A DNA stretch of 64,000 nt from Bradyrhizobium sp. CB1650 (GTDB lineage: Bacteria > Pseudomonadota > Alphaproteobacteria > Rhizobiales > Xanthobacteraceae): positions 8,771,501-8,835,500 of the forward strand of contig NZ_CP121695.1 of the NCBI RefSeq assembly GCF_029761915.1, read 5' to 3'. Below, one piece after another: positions 25,607-35,490 of this stretch (the stretch's first letter is position 1; every line of letters starts with the position of its first letter). Under the pieces are notes generated by a model. The model saw nothing but the letters and a program-made list of their open reading frames with translations, was not told the origin of the DNA and made no database searches. The position numbers and the translations under genes are program-made.

Positions 25607-27248
25607 AGACACGCTCCTTGAAGGGCTCGACGCCGAGACGTTTCACCGCTTCGATGAACAGCTCTTCCGGGCGCTCGCGCAGTGCGAGATAAGCTTCCAC
25701 GATGTCCTCGACGACGTCGGCGACCTCGTCGAACTTCACGCCGGGGCCGATCAGATTGCCGAGCGCGGCATTCTCGTCGGCGCGGCCGCCGATGGTGATC
25801 TGATAGATCTCCTCGCCGTTCTTCTCGACGCCGAGAATGCCGATATGGCCGACATGGTGATGGCCGCAGGCGTTGATGCAGCCGGAGATGTTGATGTGCA
25901 GCCGCCCGATCAGGTTGGCGAGCTCGTGATTGGCGAAGCGCCGCGTCAGCTCCTGCGCGATCGGGATCGAGCGCGCATTCGCCAGCGAGCAATAGTCGAG
26001 CCCGGGGCAGGCGATGATGTCGGTGATCAGGTTGACGTTCGGCGTGGCCAGGCCGAGCTTGTCGAGCGCCTTCCACAGCGCGGGCAGGTCGCGCTTGGCG
26101 ACGTGCGGCAGCGCCAGGTTCTGCTCGTGGCCGACGCGAATCTCGCCGAAGGAATATCTGTCGGCGAGATCGGCGAGCGCATCCATCTGCTCGGCGGTGG
26201 CATCGCCCGGAGGCTTGCCCGTCGGCTTCAGCGAGATCGTGACGATGGAATAGCCCTGAACCTTGTGCGCGGCGACCGAGTTCTTGCGCCATGCCTCGAA
26301 ATCCGGATCGGCCGCGGCCTGGCGCAGCTCGTCCGGCATGTGCGGCATCTTCTCATAGGCCGGATAGGTGAAGCGCGAGCGGATGTCCTCGATCACCTCA
26401 TCGTCGATCTGGAGCGAGGAGTTGCGAATGTGCTGCCACTCATCCTCGACTTCGCGGGAGAATTTCTCGATGCCGAGCTCGTGCACCAGGATCTTGATGC
26501 GGGCCTTGTAGATGTTGTCGCGGCGGCCGTACTGGTTGTAGACGCGTAAGATGGCCTCGATATAGCTCAGGATATCGCGGCCATGCACGAAGTGCTTGAT
26601 CGTCTTGGCGATGAACGGCGTGCGGCCGAGACCGCCGCCAACCAGCACTTCGAAACCGGTCTCGTCCTTCTCGTTCTTGACCAGCCTGAGGCCGATGTCG
26701 TGGATCTTGATCGCGGCGCGGTCATGGTCCGACGCGGTGATCGCGATCTTGAACTTGCGCGGCAGGAAGGAGAATTCGGGATGCAGCGTGGTGTGCTGGC
26801 GGATCAGCTCCGACCAGATGCGGGGATCCTCGATCTCGCCCGGCGCGACGCCGGCCCACTGGTCCGAGGTGACGTTGCGCATGTTGTTGCCGGAGGTCTG
26901 CATCGCATGGATGCCGACCTCGGCGAGATCGGCCAGCGCATCCGGCAGCTCGGCGAGCTTGATCCAGTTGAACTGGATGTTCTGCCGCGTGGTGAAATGG
27001 CCGTAGCCGCGATCGTAGGTTCGCGCGACGTGCGCGAGCCGCCGCAACTGGTTCGACGCCAGCGTTCCATAGGGAATCGCGACGCGGAACATGTAGGCGT
27101 GCAGTTGCAGATAGACGCCGTTCTGAAGCCGCAGAAGCTTGAATTCGTCCTCGGTGAGCTCGCCGGAAAGGCGCCGCTTCACCTGGTCGCGAAATTCCGA
27201 GACACGCTCGTTGACCAGCGTGCGGTCGATTTCATCGTAAGCGTACAT
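25593..27248 (-). CDS. cysI: Sulfite reductase, hemoprotein (nitrite/sulfite reductase family)
   Basis: The 551-residue siroheme and [4Fe-4S] enzyme reduces sulfite to sulfide by six electrons. Two nitrite/sulfite-reductase half repeats are visible. The cluster and siroheme cysteines are in ACPGLDYCSLA (C-x5-C) and GCINACGHHH (C-x3-C). The basic motif RQNIQFNWIKL near the N-terminus belongs to the substrate pocket. Siroheme is supplied by cysG in the same operon. Nitrite reductases are close relatives, but the cysH/cysG/cysD context favours sulfite. Confidence 0.93.
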   Translation of the reverse strand: MYAYDEIDRTLVNERVSEFRDQVKRRLSGELTEDEFKLLRLQNGVYLQLHAYMFRVAIPYGTLASNQLRRLAHVARTYDRGYGHFTTRQNIQFNWIKLAELPDALADLAEVGIHAMQTSGNNMRNVTSDQWAGVAPGEIEDPRIWSELIRQHTTLHPEFSFLPRKFKIAITASDHDRAAIKIHDIGLRLVKNEKDETGFEVLVGGGLGRTPFIAKTIKHFVHGRDILSYIEAILRVYNQYGRRDNIYKARIKILVHELGIEKFSREVEDEWQHIRNSSLQIDDEVIEDIRSRFTYPAYEKMPHMPDELRQAAADPDFEAWRKNSVAAHKVQGYSIVTISLKPTGKPPGDATAEQMDALADLADRYSFGEIRVGHEQNLALPHVAKRDLPALWKALDKLGLATPNVNLITDIIACPGLDYCSLANARSIPIAQELTRRFANHELANLIGRLHINISGCINACGHHHVGHIGILGVEKNGEEIYQITIGGRADENAALGNLIGPGVKFDEVADVVEDIVEAYLALRERPEELFIEAVKRLGVEPFKERVYATR

Positions 27249-27259
27249 AAGAAAGTGCC

Positions 27260-27577
27260 TTAAACCTGGACCGGCTGCCCGATGGTCACACCGGTGCGGC
27301 GGATCTGTTCGCGCAGATTGCCGGGTTGGATCTTGCCGTCCTCGCCGACCTGCACCGGGGCGATATAGGCACCCACGGCACCGACGTCATCGGCAACGGA
27401 CTCCGCAAGCAACGCTTTCGCCTCGTCGGAGTTGCGCACGATCGCGGCCTCAGACAGGTCGGCGGACCAGTCCTTGGCAGCGGTGCGATAGACCACCGCA
27501 CCATCCCAGGTTCGGTTAGCGGTCACGACCGAGGGGCCGGCGATACGGATCTTCTTCTGTTCAAGCGGGGAGGTCAT
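27260..27577 (-). CDS. DUF2849 protein of the sulfite-reductase operon
   Basis: A 105-residue protein of the DUF2849 family. It has the pattern ITANRTWDGAVVYRT-like core with ADLSEAAIVRNSDEAKALLA, then VGAYIAPV. It is conserved between cysG and cysI in alphaproteobacteria and is presumed to help sulfite reduction, but no activity is known. It overlaps the end of cysG by four bases (ATGA) and ends 11 bases before cysI, so it belongs to the same transcript. Confidence 0.88.
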   Translation of the reverse strand: MTSPLEQKKIRIAGPSVVTANRTWDGAVVYRTAAKDWSADLSEAAIVRNSDEAKALLAESVADDVGAVGAYIAPVQVGEDGKIQPGNLREQIRRTGVTIGQPVQV

Positions 27578-29001
27578 TCGGCTGCATCCAACAGGTCTGA
27601 GATGATTTGTTTGGGCGTTTCACGGCGAACGGAACCGGCATGCCGGACCACGTCACCGATGATGAGAATGGCGGGACCGCCATTGGTCCGCCTGACGAGC
27701 TCGGGCAGGTCACGCAGCGTGCCGATCGCGGCCTGTGCATCAGGCCGGGTGACGCGGGCGAACACGCCGACCGGCGTCTCCGGCGACCGTCCGGCGGCGA
27801 ACAGGCCTGCGCGCACAGCCGGCGCTGCGGTCATGCCCATGTAGACCACGACGGTCATCCTGGTGTCGGTCAGTGTCGACCAGTCGACGGTCTCGGCGTC
27901 GCGCGCCTTGTGCGCGGTGAGGAAGGTGATGCGGGTCGCTTCGTGGCGGTAGGTGAGCGGCACTTCGAAATCGGCGGCGCCGCCGATGCCTGCGGTGATG
28001 CCGGGGATGATGGAATAGGCAACGCCCGCCGCCCGCAACGCTTCGACCTCTTCCCCGCCGCGGCCGAACACGAAGGGATCGCCGCCCTTCAAGCGCACCA
28101 CACGCTGGCCGACCTGTGCGGCCTCGATCATGCGTTTGTTGATGGCGTCCTGGCCGATGCCGGGCTTACCAACACGGCGGCCGACGGCAACGCGCGTGGT
28201 GTCGCGGCGGATGCGGTCGAGAATTTCCACCGAGACCAGCTCGTCATGAAAGACGATATCGGCATCCTGCAACGCGCGTAGCGCTTTGATGGTGAGAAGA
28301 TCGGGGTCGCCGGGGCCGGCGCCGACCAGCGTCACGGAACCCTCCGGCTTGTCGGCGCGCGCGAAGGCGGACGGATCGGAAATTTGCGCAAGCACAGCTT
28401 CCGCCTCGCCCTTGCGGCCGGCGAGCACGGAGGCACCGATCGGACCGTCGATCACGCGCTCCCAGAAGCGGCGGCGCAATGGAAACTCGGCGATGCGATC
28501 GTTGATCGATTTGCGGAAGCCGCCGATGAATTCGGCGAGCTCGCCGATCCGCGCCGGCAGCAACGCCTCGATCTTCTCGCGCACGCGCCGCGCCACCACA
28601 GGCGAGGTGCCGCCGGTGCCGACTGCGACCACGACATCGCCGCGATCGACGATCGCCGGAAAGATGAAACTGGAATGCTCGAGGTCGTCCATCACATTGA
28701 CGGGCAGGCCGAGCGCCTTGGCGCGAACCGACATCGCAACCCCAACATCGCCCGCACCTGCGCAGACGACCGCAATGACGCCGGCAAGATCGGCTGCAAG
28801 CGGATCGCCGGCGGCGAACTCGATGCGTGCCGCGTCATCGTTGCCGAGTCCGCCGAGATCATGATTGCCGTCGATCGCATGCACGCGCACGCGCGCGCCA
28901 GCGGCGGCGAGCACGCGCAGCTTGGCGCGCAAAAGCTCGCCCGCGCCGATGAGGACCACCGGACCGGCCTTGAGATCGAGGAACACCGGCAAGAACCGCA
29001 T
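27574..29001 (-). CDS. cysG: Siroheme synthase (trifunctional)
   Basis: The 475-residue protein makes siroheme for CysI from uroporphyrinogen III. The N-terminal half (about 1-210) is the precorrin-2 dehydrogenase/ferrochelatase, beginning FLDLKAGPVVLIGAGELLRAK. The C-terminal half (about 220-460) is the S-adenosylmethionine uroporphyrinogen methyltransferase, with VGAGPGDPDLLTIKALRALQ, VVRLKGGDPFVFGRGGEE and a closing VVYMGM segment. It is the first gene of the minus-strand sulfur operon and diverges from cysD across a 142-base AT-rich region. Confidence 0.94.
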   Translation of the reverse strand: MRFLPVFLDLKAGPVVLIGAGELLRAKLRVLAAAGARVRVHAIDGNHDLGGLGNDDAARIEFAAGDPLAADLAGVIAVVCAGAGDVGVAMSVRAKALGLPVNVMDDLEHSSFIFPAIVDRGDVVVAVGTGGTSPVVARRVREKIEALLPARIGELAEFIGGFRKSINDRIAEFPLRRRFWERVIDGPIGASVLAGRKGEAEAVLAQISDPSAFARADKPEGSVTLVGAGPGDPDLLTIKALRALQDADIVFHDELVSVEILDRIRRDTTRVAVGRRVGKPGIGQDAINKRMIEAAQVGQRVVRLKGGDPFVFGRGGEEVEALRAAGVAYSIIPGITAGIGGAADFEVPLTYRHEATRITFLTAHKARDAETVDWSTLTDTRMTVVVYMGMTAAPAVRAGLFAAGRSPETPVGVFARVTRPDAQAAIGTLRDLPELVRRTNGGPAILIIGDVVRHAGSVRRETPKQIISDLLDAAE

Positions 29002-29028
29002 GCGATACTCGCTTCCCCCAATACGGGG

Positions 29029-29056
29029 TTGACTGGAATTATTTTCTATATATGTG
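29029..29056 (+). promoter_or_regulatory. Candidate sigma-70 promoter of cysD-cysNC
   Basis: TTGACT and TATGTG are 16 bases apart in the AT-rich gap between cysG and cysD. The expected transcript starts about 80 bases before the cysD ATG. An imperfect GAGAAAATT / CTTCTC dyad lies between them and might bind a sulfur regulator; the regulator is not identifiable. Confidence 0.4.
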
Positions 29057-29143
29057 TCGTTTCACACGCGCAAAGAGAAAATTTTTTCTTCTCTTCTGCA
29101 CTGCAACTATAGAATTTTCGCCTCCAAACGCAAAGTGGCAGAG

Positions 29144-30040
29144 ATGCATCTTCTCAAGGACGATTCCGCAGCCGACGGACTGAGCAGCCCCGCGCTCGTC
29201 GAGCGCGTGCGCGCGCAAGAATTTTCTGCCGACCTTGCCCCGAGCATGGATCACCTCGACCAGCTCGAGGCGCAGAGCATCTACATCTTCCGCGAGGCCT
29301 TCGCCCGGCTGAAGAAGATCGCCCTGCTGTGGTCGCTCGGCAAGGACTCCAACGTCATGATCTGGCTGGCGCGCAAGGCGTTCTTCGGTCGCATGCCGTT
29401 CCCGGCTCTTCATGTCGACACCGGCAAAAAGTTTGCAGAGATGTATCGCTTCCGCGATCATTACGGGAAGGAATGGGAGCTCGACCTTCGCGTCGAGCCC
29501 TGCCCGCCGATCGATGCCGTCGACCCGACCCTGCCGCCGGCGGCGCGCTCCGCCGCGCGCAAGACCGAAGGCCTCAAGATGGCGCTCGCGAAGTTCGGCT
29601 TTGACGGCCTGATCGCCGGCATCCGTCGCGACGAAGAGGCAACCCGCGCCAAGGAGCGCGTGTTCTCGCCGCGCGGGCTCGAAGGCAATTGGGATGTGCG
29701 TGACCAGCCGCCGGAGTTCTGGGACCAGTTCAACGCCTCGCCGCCGCCGGGCGCCCATCTGCGCATCCACCCGATCCTGCATTGGACCGAGGCCGACATC
29801 TGGGCCTACACCAAGCGAGAGAACATCCCGATCATCCCGCTCTATCTGTCGCAGAACGGCAAGCGCTACCGCTCGCTGGGCGATTCCGACATCACCTTCC
29901 CGGTGAATTCGACCGCATCGAACATCGACGAGATCCTGATCGAGCTCGAACAGACCAAGGTGCCGGAGCGTGCGGGGCGCGCGCTCGACCACGAGACCGA
30001 GGACGCCTTCGAGCGTCTGCGCGTTGCCGGCTATCTCTGA
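29144..30040 (+). CDS. cysD: Sulfate adenylyltransferase subunit 2
   Basis: The 298-residue small subunit of ATP sulfurylase forms adenylyl sulfate (APS) from ATP and sulfate; GTP hydrolysis by CysN drives it. The PP-loop is seen in [15 protein letters not shown], followed by [17 protein letters not shown] and [17 protein letters not shown]. The last part, [17 protein letters not shown] and AGYL, is typical of CysD. An earlier TTG/ATG frame exists, but the ATG at the GGCAGAG ribosome site gives the normal length. cysNC follows after 22 bases. Confidence 0.95.
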   Translation: MHLLKDDSAADGLSSPALVERVRAQEFSADLAPSMDHLDQLEAQSIYIFREAFARLKKIALLWSLGKDSNVMIWLARKAFFGRMPFPALHVDTGKKFAEMYRFRDHYGKEWELDLRVEPCPPIDAVDPTLPPAARSAARKTEGLKMALAKFGFDGLIAGIRRDEEATRAKERVFSPRGLEGNWDVRDQPPEFWDQFNASPPPGAHLRIHPILHWTEADIWAYTKRENIPIIPLYLSQNGKRYRSLGDSDITFPVNSTASNIDEILIELEQTKVPERAGRALDHETEDAFERLRVAGYL

Positions 30041-30062
30041 TTCTCAAGGACGCAACGCGGCT

Positions 30063-32000
30063 ATGAACATGATCGTCACCACGGCTTCGCCCGCCACTTC
30101 GAACGGCACCACGTCGATGCCAAATGGCACGACGCGACCGCAGGTCCGCATCGTCATCGTCGGCCATGTCGACCACGGCAAGTCGACGCTCGTCGGCCGC
30201 CTCCTGCATGAGACCGGCAGCCTGCCCGAGGGCAAGCTCGAAATGCTCAAAGCCGTCAGCGCCCGGCGCGGCATGCCGTTCGAATGGTCGTTCCTGCTCG
30301 ATGCGCTGCAGACCGAGCGCGACCAGGGCATCACCATCGACACCACGCAGATCCGCTTTCGCACCAATTCGCGCGACATCGTCCTCATCGACGCGCCCGG
30401 CCACGCCGAATTCCTGCGCAACATGATCACCGGCGCCTCGCAGGCCGATGGCGCGGTGCTGATCATCGACGCGCTCGAAGGCGTGCGCGACCAGACCCGG
30501 CGGCACGGCTATCTCTTGCATCTGCTCGGCGTGAAGCAGGTCGCGATCGTCGTCAACAAGATGGACCGCGTCGACTTCGCCGCCGACCGCTTCAGGGCGA
30601 TCAGCGACGAGATTTCCGCGCATCTCGAGGGTCTCGGCATGGCGCCGACCGCGATCATTCCGATCTCCGCCCGCGACGGCGACGGTGTCGCCGAACGTAC
30701 CGACCGGATCGGCTGGTACAAGGGCCCGACCGTGGTCGAGGCGCTCGACCGGCTCGAGCCGGCGCGTCCGCTCGAAGCGCTGGCGCTGCGCCTACCGGTG
30801 CAGGCGATCTACAAGTTCGACGACCGCCGTATCGTCGCGGGCCGCATCGAATCCGGCAGCCTCAAAGCCGGCGACGAGATCGTGATCATGCCGGCCGGCA
30901 AGATCGCGAAGATCAGGACGGTCGAGAGCTGGCCGGTGACGCCAATCGCGGGCCGCCAGGGCGCTGGTCGCTCGGTCGGCATCACGCTCGACCGCGAATT
31001 GTTCGTCGAGCGCGGCGACATCATCGCGCATACGGGCACTGCTCCGCGCGAAACGCGGCGGCTGCGCGCGCGCATCTTCTGGCTGCACGACAAGCCGCTC
31101 GCCAAGGGCGACCAGCTCCTGGTGCGCTGCGGACCGAAGGAGAGCCGTGCCACGGTCGTTGCGATCGAGAAGGCGGTCGACCCCGGCGAGCTGTCGAGTA
31201 CCGAGAACAAGGCGATCGGCCGCAATCATGTCGGCGAGATCGACATCTCTCTCTCCAATCCGATCGCAACCGATCCCTACACCGAGAACCCGCGCACCGG
31301 GCGTCTCGTCATCGAAGTTTCGGGCCGGATCGCCGGCGGCGGTCTGGTGTTGTCGGTCGATGCAGGCCAGCGCGCCGTGCCGGTCGACATCGTGCCGGTG
31401 GAATCGGCGCTGCGGCTAGATGAGCGCTCCGCGCGCTATCGCCACAACGGCGCGGTAGTCTGGCTCACCGGCCTGCCAGCATCCGGCAAGTCGACGCTGG
31501 CGAAGGCGCTGGAGCGGCGGCTGTTCACGAATGGCGGCTCGCCCATCCTGCTCGACGGCGACACGCTGCGCGCCGGGCTCAACAGCGACCTCGGCTTCTC
31601 CACCGCCGATCGCAGCGAGAACATCCGCCGCCTCGCCGAAGTCGCCACGCATCTGGCGCGCAACGGCTACATCGCGATCGTCGCCGCCGTCTCGCCGGCC
31701 CGCGAGGACCGCGCAACGGCGCGCCGCATCGCCGACACAACGTTCCGTGAGATCCATGTCGCAACGCCGGCGGCCGTGTGCGAGGAGCGCGACCCCAAGG
31801 GTCACTACAAGAAGGCTCGCGCCGGCGCGCTTGCCGCCTTCACCGGCATCGGCAACGACTACGAGACGCCGCAAGCCGCCGAGCTCGTGATCGACACCTC
31901 GGCGCGGACAGTCTCGGATGCGACGGGGGAGATCGAGCGGATGCTGAAGGCGACCGGCGTACTGTTCGACGAGATGGTCGATCTCGCGGCGAATATTTGA
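30063..32000 (+). CDS. cysNC: Bifunctional sulfate adenylyltransferase subunit 1 / APS kinase
   Basis: The 645-residue fusion has an EF-Tu-like GTPase ([28 protein letters not shown]) and beta-barrel domains of CysN, then a C-terminal APS kinase from about residue 460 with its own P-loop [11 protein letters not shown] and [16 protein letters not shown]. With CysD it makes APS, and the kinase half makes PAPS. This NodQ-like fusion is common in rhizobia. The adjacent cysH looks like an APS (not PAPS) reductase, so the PAPS may serve sulfation or other uses. Confidence 0.94.
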   Translation: MNMIVTTASPATSNGTTSMPNGTTRPQVRIVIVGHVDHGKSTLVGRLLHETGSLPEGKLEMLKAVSARRGMPFEWSFLLDALQTERDQGITIDTTQIRFRTNSRDIVLIDAPGHAEFLRNMITGASQADGAVLIIDALEGVRDQTRRHGYLLHLLGVKQVAIVVNKMDRVDFAADRFRAISDEISAHLEGLGMAPTAIIPISARDGDGVAERTDRIGWYKGPTVVEALDRLEPARPLEALALRLPVQAIYKFDDRRIVAGRIESGSLKAGDEIVIMPAGKIAKIRTVESWPVTPIAGRQGAGRSVGITLDRELFVERGDIIAHTGTAPRETRRLRARIFWLHDKPLAKGDQLLVRCGPKESRATVVAIEKAVDPGELSSTENKAIGRNHVGEIDISLSNPIATDPYTENPRTGRLVIEVSGRIAGGGLVLSVDAGQRAVPVDIVPVESALRLDERSARYRHNGAVVWLTGLPASGKSTLAKALERRLFTNGGSPILLDGDTLRAGLNSDLGFSTADRSENIRRLAEVATHLARNGYIAIVAAVSPAREDRATARRIADTTFREIHVATPAAVCEERDPKGHYKKARAGALAAFTGIGNDYETPQAAELVIDTSARTVSDATGEIERMLKATGVLFDEMVDLAANI

Positions 32001-32419
32001 GGGCGCTTTCATCTTGAGAGAGACTCCTCGCGTGATCCGCAAACGCAACTGCGTTCCCTCCCCCCTTGCGGGGGAGGGCTAGGGAGGGGGGTGCCACACG
32101 GCACACTCTCTCAATCAAGCGAGAGCACTTGCTCCGCCGAATTCGGGCACACCTTTTCCTGGGCTACCCCCTCCCCTGCCCTCCCCCGCAAGGGGGGAGG
32201 GAGCGCAGCGTGCCTGCTTCGCGATCCAGCTCTCTCGCGTGAGCGCTCAGCGAGCCAAGCCGCACCTCATCTTGACATTTTGACAAGCGTCTAGGGGCCT
32301 TCTCACCGCCCCGGTTTTGGGGCTAATAGGACCCCGAAAGCCGTCCTTTATGGGCGCATTCTGCTGCTGCCCGGGTCAAAAGCAGCCAAAAACAGCCATT
32401 TCCAACAAGAAAGCCCATC
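32001..32419. other. Intergenic region with a GC-rich inverted repeat
   Basis: No gene is supported here. Between about 32053 and 32205 lies a repeat with two copies of a C-run/G-run palindrome (CCCCCCTTGCGGGGGAGGG and its inverse) of the type seen again near 51.7 kb. Further on, two overlapping TTGACA-like sequences occur near 32272 but no convincing -10 follows, so the glcB promoter is not placed. Confidence 0.7.
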
Positions 32420-34585
32420 ATGAAACGCGTCGACGCCCACGGATTGAAGATCGCCCCGGTCTTGTTTGATTTCATCGCCAAGGAAGCGGCCCCGAAGACG
32501 GGGATCGCGCCGGACGCGTTCTGGGCCGGGCTGGCCGCCATCTTTGGGGATCTCGGGCCGAAGAACCGGTCGCTGCTCGCGGCTCGCGACGCGCTCCAGG
32601 CCAAGATCGACGATTGGCACCGCGCCAACAAGGGCAAGCCGTTCGACATCAATGCCTATACCGCGTTCCTGAAGGAGATCGGTTACCTCCTCCCCGAGCC
32701 GGCAACGCAGAAGGTCGAGACGGCCAATATCGACGAGGAGATCGGCAAGATCTGCGGCCCGCAACTCGTCGTGCCTCTGACCAATGCGCGCTACGCACTG
32801 AACGCGGCGAACGCGCGCTGGGGCTCGCTCTATGACGCCTTCTACGGCACCGACGCGATCCCGCACGACGCATCCGACACCGGCAAGGGATACAGCAAGG
32901 CGCGCGGCGACAAGGTGATCGCCAAGGCCAAGGCCTTTCTCGATACCGCCGTGCCACTGGCAACCGGCAGCCACACCGACGTCACCACCTACAGCGTGGT
33001 CGCCGGCCAGCTCGCGGTGAAGCTGAAGAGCAGCAATGCCACCGCCCTGAAGAACGCGGGCCAGTTCGCGGGCTTCCAGGGCGATGCGGCGGCACCCTCT
33101 GCAGTGCTGCTCGTCAACAACGGCCTGCACGTCGAGGTCAAGATCGACCGCAGCCACCCGATCGGCAAGGACGATCCGGCCGGCGTCGCCGACATGATCA
33201 TGGAGGCCGCGGTCTCCACCATCCTCGACATGGAGGACTCGGTCGCCGCGGTCGACGCCGAGGACAAGGTGCTGGTCTATCGCAACACGCTTGGCCTGAT
33301 GAACGGCACGCTGTCGGCCGATTTCGAGAAGGGCGGCAGGACGCTGACGCGCTCGCTCAACGCCGACCGCAGCTACAAGACGCCGGACGGCAAGGGCGAG
33401 GTCAAGCTGCACGGCCGCAGCCTGCTGCTGATCCGCAACTGCGGTCACCACATGTTCACCGACGCCGTGCTGGACGAGAAGGGCGAGGAGATCCCCGAAG
33501 GCATCCTCGATGCCGCCGTCACCGGGCTTCTCGCCATTCACGACCTCAAGGGCCTTTCCAAGGTCAAGAACAGCCGCACCGGCTCGGTCTACATCGTCAA
33601 GCCGAAGATGCACGGCCCGGACGAGGTCGCGCTGACCTGCGAGATCTTCGGGCGCGTCGAGAAGATGTTGTCGCTGGGCGAGAACACGCTCAAGGTCGGC
33701 ATCATGGATGAGGAGCGGCGCACCACCGTCAACCTCAAGGCCTGCATCCAGCAGGCCTCGAAGCGCATCGTGTTCATCAACACCGGCTTCCTCGACCGCA
33801 CCGGCGACGAGATCCACACCTCGATGGAGGCGGGTCCGATGATCCGCAAGAACGAGATGAAGGCGCAGCCGTGGATCAAGTCTTATGAAGACTGGAACGT
33901 CGACATGGGCCTGATCGACGGCCTGCCCGGCCATGCCCAGATCGGCAAGGGCATGTGGGCCGCGCCCGACAAGATGGCGGACATGCTGGCACAGAAGATC
34001 GCGCATCCGCAGGCCGGTGCCACCACGGCCTGGGTGCCCTCGCCGACCGCGGCGACGCTGCACGCGCTGCACTATCACCAGGTCAACGTGATCGCGCGCC
34101 AGCAGGAGCTGACCAAGGGCGGGCCGCGCGCAAAACTCTCCGACATCCTCACCATTCCGGTGTCGAAGTCGAACTGGGCGCCCGACGACGTCAAGCAGGA
34201 GATCGACAACAACTGCCAGGGAATTCTCGGCTATGTCGTGCGCTGGATCGACCAGGGCGTCGGCTGCTCCAAGGTGCCCGACATTCACGATGTCGGCCTG
34301 ATGGAAGACCGTGCGACCTTGCGCATCTCCAGCCAGCATCTCGCCAACTGGCTGCATCAGGGCGTCATCACCGAGGCGCAGGTGATGGAATCGCTGAAGC
34401 GCATGGCTGTCGTCGTCGACAAGCAAAACGCAGGCGATGCGCTCTACAAGCCGATGGCGCCCGCCTTCGACGGCGTCGCCTTCAAGGCCGCATGCGACCT
34501 CGTCTTCAAGGGCCGCACGCAGCCGAACGGCTACACCGAATACATCCTCACCGCCCGCCGCCGCGAGGCCAAGGCGCTGGGCTGA
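32420..34585 (+). CDS. glcB: Malate synthase G
   Basis: The 721-residue, single-chain malate synthase condenses glyoxylate with acetyl-CoA in the glyoxylate/glycolate pathway, allowing growth on C2 compounds and stored polyhydroxybutyrate or fatty acids. Its length equals the usual G isoform (about 723). The metal-binding glutamate and aspartate are in [14 protein letters not shown], and typical stretches are [28 protein letters not shown] and the [15 protein letters not shown] loop. It is a monocistronic gene with only a weak ribosome binding site before the ATG. The assignment is firm. Confidence 0.96.
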   Translation: MKRVDAHGLKIAPVLFDFIAKEAAPKTGIAPDAFWAGLAAIFGDLGPKNRSLLAARDALQAKIDDWHRANKGKPFDINAYTAFLKEIGYLLPEPATQKVETANIDEEIGKICGPQLVVPLTNARYALNAANARWGSLYDAFYGTDAIPHDASDTGKGYSKARGDKVIAKAKAFLDTAVPLATGSHTDVTTYSVVAGQLAVKLKSSNATALKNAGQFAGFQGDAAAPSAVLLVNNGLHVEVKIDRSHPIGKDDPAGVADMIMEAAVSTILDMEDSVAAVDAEDKVLVYRNTLGLMNGTLSADFEKGGRTLTRSLNADRSYKTPDGKGEVKLHGRSLLLIRNCGHHMFTDAVLDEKGEEIPEGILDAAVTGLLAIHDLKGLSKVKNSRTGSVYIVKPKMHGPDEVALTCEIFGRVEKMLSLGENTLKVGIMDEERRTTVNLKACIQQASKRIVFINTGFLDRTGDEIHTSMEAGPMIRKNEMKAQPWIKSYEDWNVDMGLIDGLPGHAQIGKGMWAAPDKMADMLAQKIAHPQAGATTAWVPSPTAATLHALHYHQVNVIARQQELTKGGPRAKLSDILTIPVSKSNWAPDDVKQEIDNNCQGILGYVVRWIDQGVGCSKVPDIHDVGLMEDRATLRISSQHLANWLHQGVITEAQVMESLKRMAVVVDKQNAGDALYKPMAPAFDGVAFKAACDLVFKGRTQPNGYTEYILTARRREAKALG

Positions 34586-34611
34586 TCAGGCGAAACGTCG
34601 CGGCGCGCAGC

Positions 34612-34636
34612 GGAACGGCGGCGCGCCGATCGCGTT
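34612..34636 (+). promoter_or_regulatory. EcfG (general stress sigma factor) promoter of csbD-like gene
   Basis: GGAAC, 16 bases, CGTT is an exact match to the EcfG consensus known from alphaproteobacteria. Transcription should start about 23 bases before the downstream ATG. It begins just after the glcB stop codon, so the small gene is not simply read through from glcB. Confidence 0.75.
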
Positions 34637-34665
34637 GTCCGGCCATCAACCAACGGGAGATGGTC

Positions 34666-34866
34666 ATGGACTGGAATCGCGTCGAAGGAAACTGGAAGCA
34701 GTTCAAGGGTTCGGCCAAGGAAAAGTGGGGCAAGCTCACTGACGATGACCTCAAATTGATCGAGGGCCGTCGTGAACAGCTCGAAGGCCGGCTCCAGGAA
34801 CGTTACGGCAAGGCCAAGGACCAGGTTCGTCAGGACGTCGACGACTGGCTCAAGTCGCTGCACTAG
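34666..34866 (+). CDS. CsbD family stress protein
   Basis: A 66-residue soluble, highly charged protein: MDWNRVEGNWKQFKGSAKEK, then LTDDDLKLIEGRREQLEGRLQ and YGKAKDQVRQDVDDWLKS. This is the CsbD/YjbJ family, an abundant stress-induced protein of unknown mechanism. An ATG two codons upstream is too close to the GGGAG ribosome site, so the second ATG is taken. An exact EcfG promoter precedes it and a hairpin terminator follows, so it forms its own transcription unit. Confidence 0.92.
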   Translation: MDWNRVEGNWKQFKGSAKEKWGKLTDDDLKLIEGRREQLEGRLQERYGKAKDQVRQDVDDWLKSLH

Positions 34867-34880
34867 AGCGGCATGCAACG

Positions 34881-34910
34881 AAGCCGCGGCGCGCGCCGGG
34901 GCTTTTTGTT
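34881..34910 (+). terminator. Rho-independent terminator of csbD-like gene
   Basis: A stem AGCCGCGGCG / CGCCGGGGCT with one mismatch is followed by TTTTTG. It begins 15 bases after the stop codon. Confidence 0.75.
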
Positions 34911-34946
34911 TGGAAAGTCCCGTAGCTGCGCCGATGAATCCATCAT

Positions 34947-35024
34947 CGTCGTCCTGGACAAGCGAGCAACGCGAGCGCCACAACTGCTCCCGGGGTAATG
35001 GGTCTTGGCTTTCGCCAGGACGAC
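34947..35024. repeat. Palindromic intergenic repeat (CGTCGTCCTGG type)
   Basis: CGTCGTCCTGG at the left and CCAGGACGAC at the right form its inverted ends, with AATGGGTCTTGGC before the right end. It is the same family as copies near 15.1 and 47.5 kb. It lies between convergent csbD-like and small membrane genes. Confidence 0.75.
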
Positions 35025-35054
35025 ATCGAGCAAATCTGACCGTGGGTGACCCCG

Positions 35055-35210
35055 CTAGAACACGGTGAGATATTTCAGCAGCGACACGACGCCGATGATG
35101 ATGACGATGATGCGCGCTATCTGCTTGGCGCGACCATCCATCGGCAGCATGTTGATGAGATAAAGAACGAGAATGATGACGAGAAAGGTGACGAGTACGC
35201 CGATCAGCAT
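35055..35210 (-). CDS. Small hydrophobic membrane protein, Thivi_2564-like
   Basis: This 51-residue gene reads MLIGVLVTFLVIILVLYLIN, then MLPMDGRAKQIAR, then a second hydrophobic helix ending in LLKYLTVF. Two membrane helices flank a short basic loop with PMDG. That pattern is seen in a family of tiny membrane proteins annotated Thivi_2564, whose function is unknown. GAAGGGGGC lies before the ATG at good spacing. An exact EcfG promoter sits about 40 bases upstream on the same strand, so it is probably part of the stress regulon. Confidence 0.8.
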   Translation of the reverse strand: MLIGVLVTFLVIILVLYLINMLPMDGRAKQIARIIVIIIGVVSLLKYLTVF

Positions 35211-35247
35211 CGCAAAGCCCCCTTCAGGCGATTCCTAACGATGTCCT

Positions 35248-35273
35248 AACGCCGGCCTCGCATTCCCGGTTCC
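35248..35273 (-). promoter_or_regulatory. EcfG promoter of the 51-residue membrane protein gene
   Basis: On the minus strand it reads GGAAC, 17 bases, CGTT, an exact consensus match. Transcription would begin about 30 bases before the ATG. Confidence 0.75.
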
Positions 35274-35490
35274 ATGCCGGGCAACTCCCTGCAACTTCTA
35301 GTAAATACGTACTTCTACCGGCAGTCGCGCTGCCTAAAATTTTACCCTTTTGCTTCGGAATGCCGAAACCGTTCGCTGGCCGCGCCACGAGCGATATGTG
35401 ATTGCAGATAAAGACGTGCCTCCCTGCTTTCCTCGTTTGCCTCTGGGAGTGCCCTTACGAAGCTTGGAATTTTGAGTTGGGGGTGTTTCG

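Noticed and set aside
32348..34426. A 692-codon minus-strand frame opposite malate synthase
   Set aside because: It is the complement of a strongly conserved enzyme gene and shows only shadow composition.
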